64,000 nt of DNA from Bacillota bacterium. Its GTDB lineage: Bacteria; Bacillota; Clostridia; Lachnospirales; Lachnospiraceae. The stretch lies in the NCBI GenBank assembly GCA_023450835.1, contig JAEXGM010000126.1, forward strand, positions 8,096 through 72,095, read 5' to 3'. Positions 25,360 through 33,698 of this stretch are shown piece after piece (the stretch's first letter is position 1; each line of letters starts with the position of its first letter). Below the pieces are notes generated by a model. It worked only from the letters and a program-made list of their open reading frames with translations. It was not told the origin of the DNA and made no database searches. The position numbers and the translations under genes are program-made.

Positions 25360-26166
25360 ATGATTCGTGACATAACAATCGGACAATATTATCCTGCCGA
25401 TTCCCTGCTTCATAAACTGGACCCAAGGGTGAAATTAGTCGGAACTATTTGTTACATCGTCGCACTGTTTATAATAAAACCCTATACAGGATATTTGGTG
25501 GCGGCCTTAGCCTTATTTGCAGTTATAAAGATGTCAAAAGTACCGTTAAAATTCATATTAAGAGGGTTAAGGCCTATCATAGCCATCCTTCTTTTTACTG
25601 TGGTGTTTAACTTGTTCTTTACCCAGGGTGATCCGGTATTTACATTTGGAATTATAACCATCACCAAACAAGGAATCAAGCTGTGTATTACTATGGCAAT
25701 ACGCTTAATTCTGCTTATAATCGGTTCTTCGCTAATGACCTTTACTACGACGCCTAACCATCTGACAGATGGCTTAGAGAGCCTTTTAGGACCTTTAAAG
25801 AAGATAAGGGTTCCGGTGCATGAGATATCTATGATGATGTCGATTGCCTTAAGATTTATCCCGATTCTTATGGAAGAGACAGATAAGATTATGAAGGCGC
25901 AGATGGCCAGAGGAGCTGACTTTGAAAGCGGAAATCTGGTGAAAAAGGCCAAAGGGCTTATTCCTTTATTAGTGCCTTTGTTTGTATCGGCCTTTCGCAG
26001 GGCAAATGACCTTGCCATGGCAATGGAGGCCAGATGCTACCGCGGCGGTGAAGGAAGAACAAAAATGAAGCCTTTAAAATATAAGGGCAGTGATATCGTA
26101 TCTTATTTTGTTTTAGTGATATTTTTAGCGGCAATAATAGTAATGAATCATGTTGGTCTGGTGTAA
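25360..26166 (+). CDS. ecfT: ECF transporter transmembrane subunit T
   Basis: A 268-residue membrane protein with several helices and the two coupling motifs of the family: A-R-G in Q-M-A-R-G-A-D-F and A-R-C in M-E-A-R-C-Y-R-G-G. It links the ATPases to exchangeable S components, none of which is encoded in the window. Confidence 0.95.
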   Translation: MIRDITIGQYYPADSLLHKLDPRVKLVGTICYIVALFIIKPYTGYLVAALALFAVIKMSKVPLKFILRGLRPIIAILLFTVVFNLFFTQGDPVFTFGIITITKQGIKLCITMAIRLILLIIGSSLMTFTTTPNHLTDGLESLLGPLKKIRVPVHEISMMMSIALRFIPILMEETDKIMKAQMARGADFESGNLVKKAKGLIPLLVPLFVSAFRRANDLAMAMEARCYRGGEGRTKMKPLKYKGSDIVSYFVLVIFLAAIIVMNHVGLV

Positions 26167-26195
26167 ATTCGTTGAATAGGCAAGAAAGAGGCAAA

Positions 26196-26945
26196 ATGAA
26201 GAGAATTATGCTGGTGGTAGCCTACGATGGTACGAAATACTGTGGATGGCAGGTGCAGCCAAACGGAATAACAATCGAAGAAGTTTTAAATAAAGTCCTG
26301 AGTGAACTGTTACAGGAGCCCATAATCGTTACAGGAGCCAGCAGGACGGACTCCGGAGTACATGCCCTGGGAAATGTAGCAGTCTTTGATACGGAGACCA
26401 GAATACCCGGAGAGAAGATATCCTATGCCTTAAACCAAAGGCTGCCCGAAGACATTGTAATCAGAGAATCGAAAGAAGTAGAGAGTGACTTTCACCCGAG
26501 ACGCTGTGTAAGCAGAAAAACATATTGTTACCGGATATTAAATTCCAGATTCCCTGTACCTACGGAAAGGCTCTATTCATACTTTGTATACTATCCTCTC
26601 CAGGAAGAATTAATGGCAGAAGCGGCTGCCTATTTGGTTGGGACCCATGATTTTAAGAGCTTTTGTTCATCGGGGTCGCAAGTGCCGGATACCACCCGGA
26701 CTATTTATGATATCAAAGTTGAGAGATCCGGAGAAGCGGTAACAATCAGGATTACGGGAAATGGATTTCTTTATAATATGGTAAGGATTATTACCGGTAC
26801 TTTGATAAAGGTCGGACTTGGTGCAAGGCCCCCTATTAATGTAAAAGAGGCATTAGAAAAGAAGGACCGTTCTGCGGCAGGACCCAAGGCTCCCGCACAG
26901 GGATTAACCTTGGAAAAAATTGAATACAGCAATAAAAGCTATTGA
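26196..26945 (+). CDS. truA: tRNA pseudouridine(38-40) synthase TruA
   Basis: A 249-residue enzyme modifying the anticodon stem of many tRNAs. ATG 26196 follows AGAAAGAGG and gives the family start M-K-R-I-M-L-V-V-A-Y-D-G-T. The catalytic Asp is D52 in G-A-S-R-T-D-S-G-V-H-A. Its TGA stop lies inside the -35 hexamer of the rplM promoter. Confidence 0.96.
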   Translation: MKRIMLVVAYDGTKYCGWQVQPNGITIEEVLNKVLSELLQEPIIVTGASRTDSGVHALGNVAVFDTETRIPGEKISYALNQRLPEDIVIRESKEVESDFHPRRCVSRKTYCYRILNSRFPVPTERLYSYFVYYPLQEELMAEAAAYLVGTHDFKSFCSSGSQVPDTTRTIYDIKVERSGEAVTIRITGNGFLYNMVRIITGTLIKVGLGARPPINVKEALEKKDRSAAGPKAPAQGLTLEKIEYSNKSY

Positions 26946-26970
26946 CACTGTATGTACGATATTGTATAAT
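26942..26970 (+). promoter_or_regulatory. Promoter of rplM-rpsI
   Basis: Consensus TTGACA (26942-26947), 17 bases, TATAAT (26965-26970). The -35 overlaps the truA stop codon. The leader of about 100 bases has AATACC/GGTATT around 26992-27020, which could be a small autoregulatory hairpin. Confidence 0.85.
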
Positions 26971-27075
26971 ATGGAGATGTGACGTGAGAATACCAGAGCC
27001 AAGCCCCGGTAAGGTATTTTAACATATATTACTTTGAAAATGATATTAGATTGAATGAATTAAGGAGGGTATCCA

Positions 27076-27510
27076 ATGAAAAGCTATATGGCAAGCGCAT
27101 CAACCATTGAAAGAAAATGGTATGTGATAGATGCAACAGGACATACTTTAGGACGTCTTTCATCCGAAATTGCTAAAATATTAAGAGGCAAGAACAAGCC
27201 TACTTATACACCTTTCATTGACACCGGTGACTATGTTATCGTTGTAAATGCTGAAAAGATTAAAGTAACCGGTAAGAAGCTTGATCAGAAAATATACTAC
27301 AACCACTCCGATTATGTTGGTGGTATGAGAGAGACAACCTTAAGGGAATTAATGGCTAAGAAACCTACTGATGCTATCAGCATTGCAGTTAAGGGTATGT
27401 TACCTAAGGGACCTTTAGGAAGACAGATGATTACAAAATTACACGTATACGCTGGTCCTGAGCATGAGAATGCAGCTCAGAAACCGGAAGTATTAGAGAT
27501 TAAATATTAA
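27076..27510 (+). CDS. rplM: 50S ribosomal protein L13
   Basis: L13 of 144 residues: W-Y-V-I-D-A-T-G-H-T-L-G-R-L-S near the start and G-M-L-P-K-G-P-L-G-R in the signature. TAAGGAGGG precedes ATG 27076. It forms an operon with rpsI, as nearly always. Confidence 0.98.
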   Translation: MKSYMASASTIERKWYVIDATGHTLGRLSSEIAKILRGKNKPTYTPFIDTGDYVIVVNAEKIKVTGKKLDQKIYYNHSDYVGGMRETTLRELMAKKPTDAISIAVKGMLPKGPLGRQMITKLHVYAGPEHENAAQKPEVLEIKY

Positions 27511-27535
27511 TCCAGACTGAAAGGAGGAAAAAACA

Positions 27536-27928
27536 TTGGCTAAAGCAAAATACTACGGAACCGGAAGAAGAAAAAGCAGTATTGCCAGAGTATATTTAGT
27601 ACCCGGAACTGGTAAAGTTACAATCAATAAAAGAGATATGGATGAGTATTTCGGACTTGAGACATTAAAGTTAATCGTTCGTCAGCCTCTTACCATTACT
27701 GATACAGTAGATAAGTTTGATGTACTTGTTAACGTTCACGGAGGTGGTTTCACCGGCCAGGCTGGCGCAATCCGTCACGGAATCTCCAGAGCTTTATTAC
27801 AGGCTGATCAGGATTATCGTCCTGCATTAAAGAAAGCTGGTTTCTTAACAAGAGATCCTAGAATGAAGGAAAGAAAGAAGTACGGCTTAAAGGCAGCTCG
27901 TCGTGCTCCTCAGTTCTCCAAGCGTTAA
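27536..27928 (+). CDS. rpsI: 30S ribosomal protein S9
   Basis: S9 of 130 residues with a TTG start after AAAGGAGGA. It begins with A-K-A-K-Y-Y-G-T-G-R-R-K-S-S-I-A-R-V and ends with the invariant S-K-R tail that touches P-site tRNA. Confidence 0.98.
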   Translation: MAKAKYYGTGRRKSSIARVYLVPGTGKVTINKRDMDEYFGLETLKLIVRQPLTITDTVDKFDVLVNVHGGGFTGQAGAIRHGISRALLQADQDYRPALKKAGFLTRDPRMKERKKYGLKAARRAPQFSKR

Positions 27929-27942
27929 TCATACGATATTTC

Positions 27943-27980
27943 AAAACCTTGAAAACCCCAGCGTTTTCGAGGTTTTTTTA
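27943..27980 (+). terminator. Terminator after rpsI
   Basis: AAACCTTGAAAAC pairs with GTTTTCGAGGTTT and is followed by a T run. Confidence 0.9.
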
Positions 27981-28083
27981 TTATATAGATATACTCAAGT
28001 ATCAAAATATAGTATGGAAGTTAATAACTAAGAAGAATATAGGCTATTATGCAGAAGTTGCTATTTATGAGAGGTTACTTTAA

Positions 28084-28113
28084 TTGACAATAGTATAGAT
28101 CATATGATATGAT
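28084..28113 (+). promoter_or_regulatory. Promoter in the rpsI-nucleotidyltransferase gap
   Basis: TTGACA (28084-28089), 18 bases, TATGAT (28108-28113). It drives a transcript with no reading frame that meets terminators at 28240 and 28323. Confidence 0.6.
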
Positions 28114-28119
28114 TCAAGT

Positions 28120-28268
28120 GTGATAACATAAATTAAATGAACATTGAGGTGACACATCCGGTATACTTGACATTACATAATCAGTAATGTAAGTAGCACG
28201 TGGAAATGAAGATAAAATCATAATGGAATAGAAATTTAGAGACTACTTTACGGTAGTATCTTTTTCTG
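28120..28268 (+). ncRNA. Candidate small RNA (or attenuated leader)
   Basis: About 150 bases between a good promoter and a terminator-like hairpin (28240-28268, ending TTTTTC). It contains a perfect hairpin ACATTAC/GTAATGT (28172-28192) and no credible frame. It may instead be the start of a longer leader reaching the gene at 28479. No known family was recognised. Confidence 0.35.
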
Positions 28269-28322
28269 TACTCAAAAATGATTTTCATCATATTTTCCAC
28301 ACATATAATATAAAAATTATTA

Positions 28323-28349
28323 GCTGTGGAGATTTCCACAGCCTTTTTT
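28323..28349 (+). terminator. Strong terminator before the nucleotidyltransferase gene
   Basis: GCTGTGGA and TTCCACAGC form the stem, followed by CTTTTTTA. Because no gene precedes it, it ends either the candidate small RNA or an attenuated leader. Confidence 0.8.
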
Positions 28350-28387
28350 ATGTTATCACAAAAAACAATTAAAATGAAAGGGATAAG

Positions 28388-28473
28388 GATTGAAAGATAA
28401 GTCTTTCAATCCCCCTGATTTTATACGCGTGCATTAGTACATGAAGGGTGCTAATGAGCACGCAGATGGGAGC
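28388..28473 (+). promoter_or_regulatory. Double-hairpin leader with embedded ribosome site (copy 1)
   Basis: GATTGAAAGA/TCTTTCAATC (28388-28411) is a perfect 10-base stem. A second stem pairs GCGTGCATTAG (28427-28437) with CTAAT-GA-GCACGC (28451-28463), immediately followed by AGATGGGAGC as the ribosome site. The second hairpin and ribosome site recur before the gene at 29852. Confidence 0.55.
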
Positions 28474-28478
28474 CAAAT

Positions 28479-29525
28479 ATGAAAGACAACAGACCTTATG
28501 TTAATGTTAATAAAGAGAGTAAACTAGATGAATTTATGCAAGTGCTTAATAAAAATATGGCTAGTATCAAGAAATTCAATGGTATTGCCGGCATTATGTT
28601 AGATGGAGGAATGTCAAGAGGCTATGCCGACTATCTGTCGGAGATAGATGTTGTGATCTATTTACATGATAATGCATTCCAGAGATATAAAGAAGAAAAA
28701 ACACCAATTGCACTTGGAATTTCTATGATGGGCGGATATTTATATGATATTAAGACTCTGAATTATGAGGATGAATTAAGAAAAGAGTATGACAGTACTG
28801 CCTTATGGGATTTGTCTTATGCTAAGATTTTGTATGATAATAATGTGGAACTGAAGCATCTATTTGAAAAGAAACTTAAAAAGACAAGTGATGTTTCAGA
28901 AGCGGAAGGTTTGATGTTTGATGCCTGGTGGAATTATAGGCTGGCAGGTGATATATGGATTCACAGGGAGGATGCCCTGCAGGGGCATTATTGTCTTAAT
29001 AATGCTGTGAAGCCTTTGCTGTCTGCTTTGTTCATAGCAAATAGAGAATATATCCCCCATGATAAGTGGTTAATACATCTGAGCCGAACCTTGGAGTGGA
29101 AGCCTCTTCACTATGAGAAACTATTGCAAGAAATTTTAAATACAGGAGATATGAGCTTGAAAAGCTTATATGAAAGGCAGCAAAGTCTGGAGTATTTCTG
29201 GAATGCCATTAATGACAGGCTGTGCGGCATGATTGATTTTAACAATGGTTTAAAATTGATGCATAGAGGTGTCTATCAGAACCTAAAGAAGATTACGGAT
29301 AAAGGAAGCTTTACACTGAGTGAGTGGAAAGAATTCAGCAATATATCAAGTCTAAATTTTGAACCGCTTTTTAGTATTACTGAAATAAAAGATGGAAGGG
29401 TTATTATAGATAAAAATAAAATGGATGCCTTAGAAGAGCAGGATTTATATGGCTGGTTTTTAGAGGTTGTAAAGGCTGTAAGACAGGAGAGTGTGATGAA
29501 TATTGGAGAAGTTATAAAAGAATAA
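28479..29525 (+). CDS. Nucleotidyltransferase-fold protein (DUF4037-like)
   Basis: A 348-residue protein. Near residue 43 it has G-G-M-S-R-G-Y-A-D-Y-L-S-E-I-D-V-V, resembling the G-S-x-x-x-G...D-x-D signature of the polymerase-beta-type nucleotidyltransferase fold, but the canonical first Asp appears as Glu. The C-terminal part is helical. DUF4037 and aminoglycoside adenylyltransferase-like proteins share this pattern; substrate unknown. It starts at ATG 28479 behind a distinctive hairpin leader and stands alone. Confidence 0.65.
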   Translation: MKDNRPYVNVNKESKLDEFMQVLNKNMASIKKFNGIAGIMLDGGMSRGYADYLSEIDVVIYLHDNAFQRYKEEKTPIALGISMMGGYLYDIKTLNYEDELRKEYDSTALWDLSYAKILYDNNVELKHLFEKKLKKTSDVSEAEGLMFDAWWNYRLAGDIWIHREDALQGHYCLNNAVKPLLSALFIANREYIPHDKWLIHLSRTLEWKPLHYEKLLQEILNTGDMSLKSLYERQQSLEYFWNAINDRLCGMIDFNNGLKLMHRGVYQNLKKITDKGSFTLSEWKEFSNISSLNFEPLFSITEIKDGRVIIDKNKMDALEEQDLYGWFLEVVKAVRQESVMNIGEVIKE

Positions 29526-29851
29526 AGCGCAGTAGATAGCATCTACTCGTATAACATAAGAGCTATTTTTACCCGCACCTTAGTATCTAGGATATCACAA
29601 TTAAAATTATAAGTCTATAAGTTTTCTAAAATGCTTGCTATGATTATATTGCCGGCAGAAAAGATATTATGTTATATACAGTGGAAACATTGAAAGTGCA
29701 GCAGGAAGGCATTGCTCCTGCGGACAATCATAACTTGGGGAGGAGCTGTACAAAATGCAGATATTCGGAGCAGGACTTTCCATAGGCTTTATTTTGCAAC
29801 GACTCCTCCTTGATACGTACGCGTGCTAACTCACGCAGATGGGAGCAATAT
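29526..29851 (+). promoter_or_regulatory. Structured leader of the methyltransferase gene, including hairpin copy 2
   Basis: No reading frame. Hairpin GCAGGA/TCCTGC lies at 29701-29721. GGAGGAG (29739-29745) can pair with CTCCTCC (29803-29809), enclosing about 57 bases. Then GCGTG/CACGC (29821-29836) is followed by AGATGGGAGC, almost identical to the sequence before the gene at 28479. Confidence 0.5.
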
Positions 29852-30610
29852 ATGATAGCAAGAGGTTCAGACTGGTATAAGAACATATGGACCCTGGAAG
29901 CAAAAAAACAATCATGGGTAGAGGAAACAGAGAATCAAGTAGAATTTATAATAAAAACGCTTAATCTTACGGGAAAGGAACGCATACTTGACCTGGCATG
30001 TGGGTTTGGCAGGCATTCACTTGCTTTTGCAAGAAGAGGATTTTCAGTGGTCGGTGTTGATATTACGAAAGAGTTTATTGATGATGCAATAAACAGCAGT
30101 GAAAAGGAATCGTTGAATGTCCGATTTATTCATTGTGATATTCGTGATATTCAGTTCAATAATGAATTTGATGTTGTCTTAAATTTGGCGGATGGTGCAA
30201 TCGGATATTTGGAGAATGACGAAGAGAACCTAAAGGTCTTTGATGTTGTATCTAAGGCGCTAAAGTCAGGAGGAAAGCATTTTATGGATGTCTGTAACGC
30301 AGAACATGCGGAGCATTACTTTCCGAAACACGCATGGGATATAGGAGCAAATGCATTGTCCTTATCCTTATTTGAATGGAACAGGGATAATAGAAGAATG
30401 CTTTATGGAGGATTTGACATTCCATATGGAGAGCCTGCAAGAAAACCTGAGATACTCTATGGTGACCCGACCCGTTTATATTCATTAGAAGAACTTCAAG
30501 ATATCTTTTATAAAAGGGATATGAAGATAGCTGATACCTTTTCAAACTACTATGGGAAAGAAGCGTCCTATAAAGACATGCAGCTAATGGTCTATTCATT
30601 AAAAGTATAG
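29852..30610 (+). CDS. Class I SAM-dependent methyltransferase
   Basis: A 252-residue protein. ATG 29852 follows GATGGGAGC; an earlier in-frame start at 29810 would fall in the leader hairpin. Motif I is I-L-D-L-A-C-G-F-G-R-H-S and the acidic end of beta-2 is V-V-G-V-D-I-T. The C-terminal half differs from common families, so the substrate (small molecule or RNA) is unknown. It shares a leader motif with the nucleotidyltransferase 330 bases upstream, which suggests common control. Confidence 0.8.
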   Translation: MIARGSDWYKNIWTLEAKKQSWVEETENQVEFIIKTLNLTGKERILDLACGFGRHSLAFARRGFSVVGVDITKEFIDDAINSSEKESLNVRFIHCDIRDIQFNNEFDVVLNLADGAIGYLENDEENLKVFDVVSKALKSGGKHFMDVCNAEHAEHYFPKHAWDIGANALSLSLFEWNRDNRRMLYGGFDIPYGEPARKPEILYGDPTRLYSLEELQDIFYKRDMKIADTFSNYYGKEASYKDMQLMVYSLKV

Positions 30611-30706
30611 TAAAGGGGAAAGAAAAAGATAAGCTGTATTTAACAATGACAGTATACTAAGTAATATAAGAACTTTCACAATATAAAAATCCAAATTTAT
30701 AAATAG

Positions 30707-30760
30707 AACAACTGCCGGGTATTTTCAGATAATGTTTTGAAAAGCCAGGCAGTTGTTTCT
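30707..30760 (+). terminator. Terminator after the methyltransferase gene
   Basis: AACAACTGCC pairs with GGCAGTTGTT, with inner pairing TTTTC/GAAAA, and is followed by TCT-rich sequence. Confidence 0.7.
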
Positions 30761-30940
30761 ACTCATTCCACAATCCTGGAGCAGGCTGCCAATCAGATAA
30801 GAGCCGGATAAAAATCAAAAGGACTGCCGTAATTCAGAAATGTGCATCTTAACGTTGCAACATATTTCGCAGTGCAGTCTAATTTGAAAAATACGGTCTC
30901 CTTTAAGCTGGCTGGATTTTTCTGATTTCTATCAGAGCTA

Positions 30941-30969
30941 TTGTATCTCTTAGGATTTTTCGCTACAAT
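30941..30969 (+). promoter_or_regulatory. Promoter for the AraC-type regulator
   Basis: TTGTAT (30941-30946), 17 bases, TACAAT (30964-30969), 47 bases before the start codon. The rest of the 30761-31016 gap shows nothing else recognisable. Confidence 0.55.
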
Positions 30970-31016
30970 GTTATAAATGAAGCATTTCACTATAATATCT
31001 GTCACAGGAGATAATT

Positions 31017-31871
31017 ATGCCCCAGTATGACCGCCACAAAAACAGAAATGTATATATTGAATTTATTGCAACAGAAGAATTTAAGGACTTTCCCCATCCT
31101 GAGCGTCTTACGCTGACTTTTGTTACGACTGGAAGTATAAATGGCGTGTTAAATAGCCGTCCTTTTAAGATTTCAGCACCGGGTATACTCTGCCTATCTG
31201 AGAGCGACATAATACAAATTGCTGAGAAGGAGAAGGTATCTGCCCAATCCTTTTGCTTTCATCCGGATTTTTTTAATACGGTAAGAGACGCTGATACCAA
31301 GGATGGTATTGCGACTAATTTGAGAATACAGACGGGGCTTTCTCTTTTTTGCAGGGATGAGAGGCATACGGGAATACCTGTTGTAACGGAGAAAGCATAT
31401 CCGCATTTATTTGAATGGTTCTTTATTCTTGGAACGGAGGTTTATGCCCAAAGTGACGCGCTCTGGGCATGCAGAATTAAAAGGTATCTTATACAGATAT
31501 TAGGGATGCTTGAGGAGCTGAACCGTCAAAGTGAGCAATCACCGGTTGATGAGGTTCTGGATTACATTTACACTAATTATCCCGATAAAATAACTTTGCA
31601 GGCGTTAACAAACTGCGCACATTTGAACCGTGTTTCTTTGAATAAATTATTTCAGGAAAGATGCGGTTGTACGGCTATGAATTATTTGCTGTTATACCGT
31701 CTGAAAATAGCGGGATATCTTCTGATTCATACCGATATGAGCTTGAATGAAATTGCCCGCTCTACCGGGTTTGAATACGATACCTACTTTATAAAACAAT
31801 TCACATCAAAAAGAGGCATCTCTCCTACAGTATACCGGAACACCTCCAGAGAATATGCGGTACTTATGTGA
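31017..31871 (+). CDS. AraC-family transcriptional regulator
   Basis: A 284-residue protein. Residues from about 180 form the double helix-turn-helix DNA-binding domain (D-Y-I-Y-T-N-Y-P-D-K-I-T-L-Q-A-L then L-N-E-I-A-R-S-T-G-F-E-Y-D-T-Y-F-I-K-Q-F). The N-terminal half is probably a cupin-like effector domain. AGGAG at 31006 sets the start. No operon partner exists; a decayed gene follows, which may once have been its target. Confidence 0.9.
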   Translation: MPQYDRHKNRNVYIEFIATEEFKDFPHPERLTLTFVTTGSINGVLNSRPFKISAPGILCLSESDIIQIAEKEKVSAQSFCFHPDFFNTVRDADTKDGIATNLRIQTGLSLFCRDERHTGIPVVTEKAYPHLFEWFFILGTEVYAQSDALWACRIKRYLIQILGMLEELNRQSEQSPVDEVLDYIYTNYPDKITLQALTNCAHLNRVSLNKLFQERCGCTAMNYLLLYRLKIAGYLLIHTDMSLNEIARSTGFEYDTYFIKQFTSKRGISPTVYRNTSREYAVLM

Positions 31872-31935
31872 TGGTTAAAGCTTAAGCAGCAAATGATGAT
31901 GAAAGACAAGAAAGTGCATACGGAGTGAATAAAAA

Positions 31936-32100
31936 ATGGGGACGTATGGTTTGAATCGGCTTATTGCTGCCATCAATTCCCGGGGTTAGGAGACTGTGTG
32001 GAGAAAAATCTTATCAATTCTGTCTCCCGGTGGATACCAAGGCAATATTGCTATAGAAGGGTTTCATGACCCGGAATTTTGCGTTGACAGAGAGAGGTAA
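31936..32100 (+). pseudogene. Possible remnant of an M20-family peptidase
   Basis: In one frame this stretch reads M-G-T-Y-G-L-N-R-L-I-A-A-I-N, an in-frame TAG, then a segment with K-I-L-S-I-L-S-P-G-G and G-N-I-A-I-E-G-F-H-D. This recalls the Y-G-G...N-P...L...I-x-I-x-G-F-Y-D region of M20 dipeptidases. Nothing else of such a gene is visible, so it would be a short relic. The similarity is judged by eye and is weak. Confidence 0.35.
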
Positions 32101-32495
32101 GGACAGATAAATGCTTTGAGATATCTGAAAGGCTGTAGAAGTGAGGTAGGAAGGTGATATAGTAATATAGCAAGATGATTCTGAACTTAATATATAATGA
32201 ATTTTGAAAGTTCCTGAAAGCTATTCGCCTAAATTATTAATGATAAAAAGTATAAATATTGACCCCTATATATTTCAGCGTGAGGACACATAAATGTTCC
32301 CGCGCTTTCTGTTTGCTTCAACAGATAAAAGGACAATACCTCATTGTTCTTTCAAAAATGAGGTTGAGGCTGAAAAGCTTATTACCCCGTGATAAAATCA
32401 ATCTGACAATAATGTATATATCTGAATGGCAGAGGAAGTTTAAGAGGATACCGGACTGCATTTTTACTATGATCAGATTGGAAAGGGGCGAAGAA
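32101..32495 (+). other. Non-coding gap before the phosphotransferase gene
   Basis: No convincing gene. A frame open from 32259 joins the next gene but its composition looks non-coding and it lacks a ribosome site. ACCTCATT/AATGAGGT near 32338-32362 forms a hairpin. No clear promoter found. Confidence 0.4.
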
Positions 32496-33425
32496 ATGAA
32501 TAAGACAAAAGATATAACGGAAGAAAAATTAATAGAAGTACTAAAGGAATGGGGTATAGAAGGTGTTCCTGTTTCAATCTACCCTACAACATGGGACATT
32601 AATCAATCTTACATTTTAAAAGTATATGAGGAGCTGGAGGCACTGCAGAGAAATGTTATAACCATGAAGACTTTGCGTGGGGCTGGAGTTCTGGTACCGG
32701 AAATAATGGAGTTGCTGGGTGGGAAAGCTTATGTTAAAAGAGATGATTATTACTATATCCTAACTACGAAACTACAGGGAGAAAGTGCAGCCAAACCAAG
32801 TTTATACAGCAATAATTGGTTCTTTTACTTTGGAACAATATTGGCAAAGCTGCACGTTGCCTTTTTGGAGTGTGAGAAACACGTCAGTTATTGGGATAAC
32901 AGCTTACTTGAGGAAATGAACGGCTGGGTAAAGAAGAATTTAGCCGATTATAAGACGGAATATCCGGAAGAAAGCGATGTACAGGAAGCTATAGATGAGC
33001 TGGCCGCATTCTATGAGGATTTACCAAGACAGTTGATACACAGAGATGTCAATCTGGGGAATTTCCTGTTCCAAAAAGGTGAATTCTCAGGATACATTGA
33101 TTTTGATTTAAGTCAGAAAAATATCCGCATTTTTGATTTATGCTACGTCCTCCTGGGGTTTCTTCTGGATGAAGATGGTCTAATGGAAGCTCATCGATGG
33201 TATGAAATTATCCGGCAGGTGGTTAGAGGCTATGATTCTGTAGGTATTCTTAATAAGAGTGAGAAAAGAGCCTTTGCCTGTGTAATGAAGAACATTGAAT
33301 TGTTGTTTGCTGCTTATTTTTTAGGGCTGGGAGAGGCTGAATTGGCTAAAAATGCAGTGAATTTGTTCTATTTTGTTAAGAGAAATGAAGAAAAGATTTT
33401 ATCTGCCTGCAACACACAGCTATAG
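32496..33425 (+). CDS. Phosphotransferase-family (APH-like kinase) protein
   Basis: A 309-residue protein starting at ATG 32496 after GAAAGGGG. The kinase-like catalytic loop I-H-R-D-V-N-L-G-N and the metal-binding I-D-F-D are clear, as in aminoglycoside/choline/homoserine kinase-like enzymes and spore-coat CotS relatives. The N-terminal part is short of a typical glycine-rich loop. The substrate is unknown: sugar, amino alcohol or an antibiotic are all possible. It stands alone. Confidence 0.8.
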   Translation: MNKTKDITEEKLIEVLKEWGIEGVPVSIYPTTWDINQSYILKVYEELEALQRNVITMKTLRGAGVLVPEIMELLGGKAYVKRDDYYYILTTKLQGESAAKPSLYSNNWFFYFGTILAKLHVAFLECEKHVSYWDNSLLEEMNGWVKKNLADYKTEYPEESDVQEAIDELAAFYEDLPRQLIHRDVNLGNFLFQKGEFSGYIDFDLSQKNIRIFDLCYVLLGFLLDEDGLMEAHRWYEIIRQVVRGYDSVGILNKSEKRAFACVMKNIELLFAAYFLGLGEAELAKNAVNLFYFVKRNEEKILSACNTQL

Positions 33426-33522
33426 TCCTGCTTCTTTCCCATTAGAAAAGATTTCCCTTAGATTAAATTTAGCTAAAAGAATAAAATTATAAATATGACA
33501 TATAGTTGTCTTGTTTTGCTGC

Positions 33523-33625
33523 TATAATATAAATAGTGAATTCAAAACCATCATGCATTTTTCAAGCTTCTGCTATATCAGTCTCTTAATTAAGCCTGAT
33601 TGAGCCCGGAGAATGCAAAGATGGT
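33523..33625 (+). promoter_or_regulatory. Promoter and long-range stem in the leader of the WYL regulator
   Basis: TATAAT at 33523-33528 has only a poorly spaced -35. Downstream, ACCATC-A-TGCATT (33547-33559) can pair with AATGCA-AA-GATGGT (33612-33625), closing a loop of about 50 bases ahead of the regulator gene. Confidence 0.4.
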
Positions 33626-33698
33626 CATGAAGTAAAAGGGATTACAATTGCCGATTAACGGATGTCCATACAAAGTTTGGATTCAGAAAAGAGGGTAT

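Noticed and set aside
30793..31005. 70-codon minus-strand frame before the AraC gene
   Set aside because: It covers the promoter of the plus-strand gene and has unlikely composition.
32259..32495. Eighty-residue upstream extension of the phosphotransferase
   Set aside because: It has no ribosome site and non-coding composition, whereas ATG 32496 has a well-spaced GAAAGGGG.
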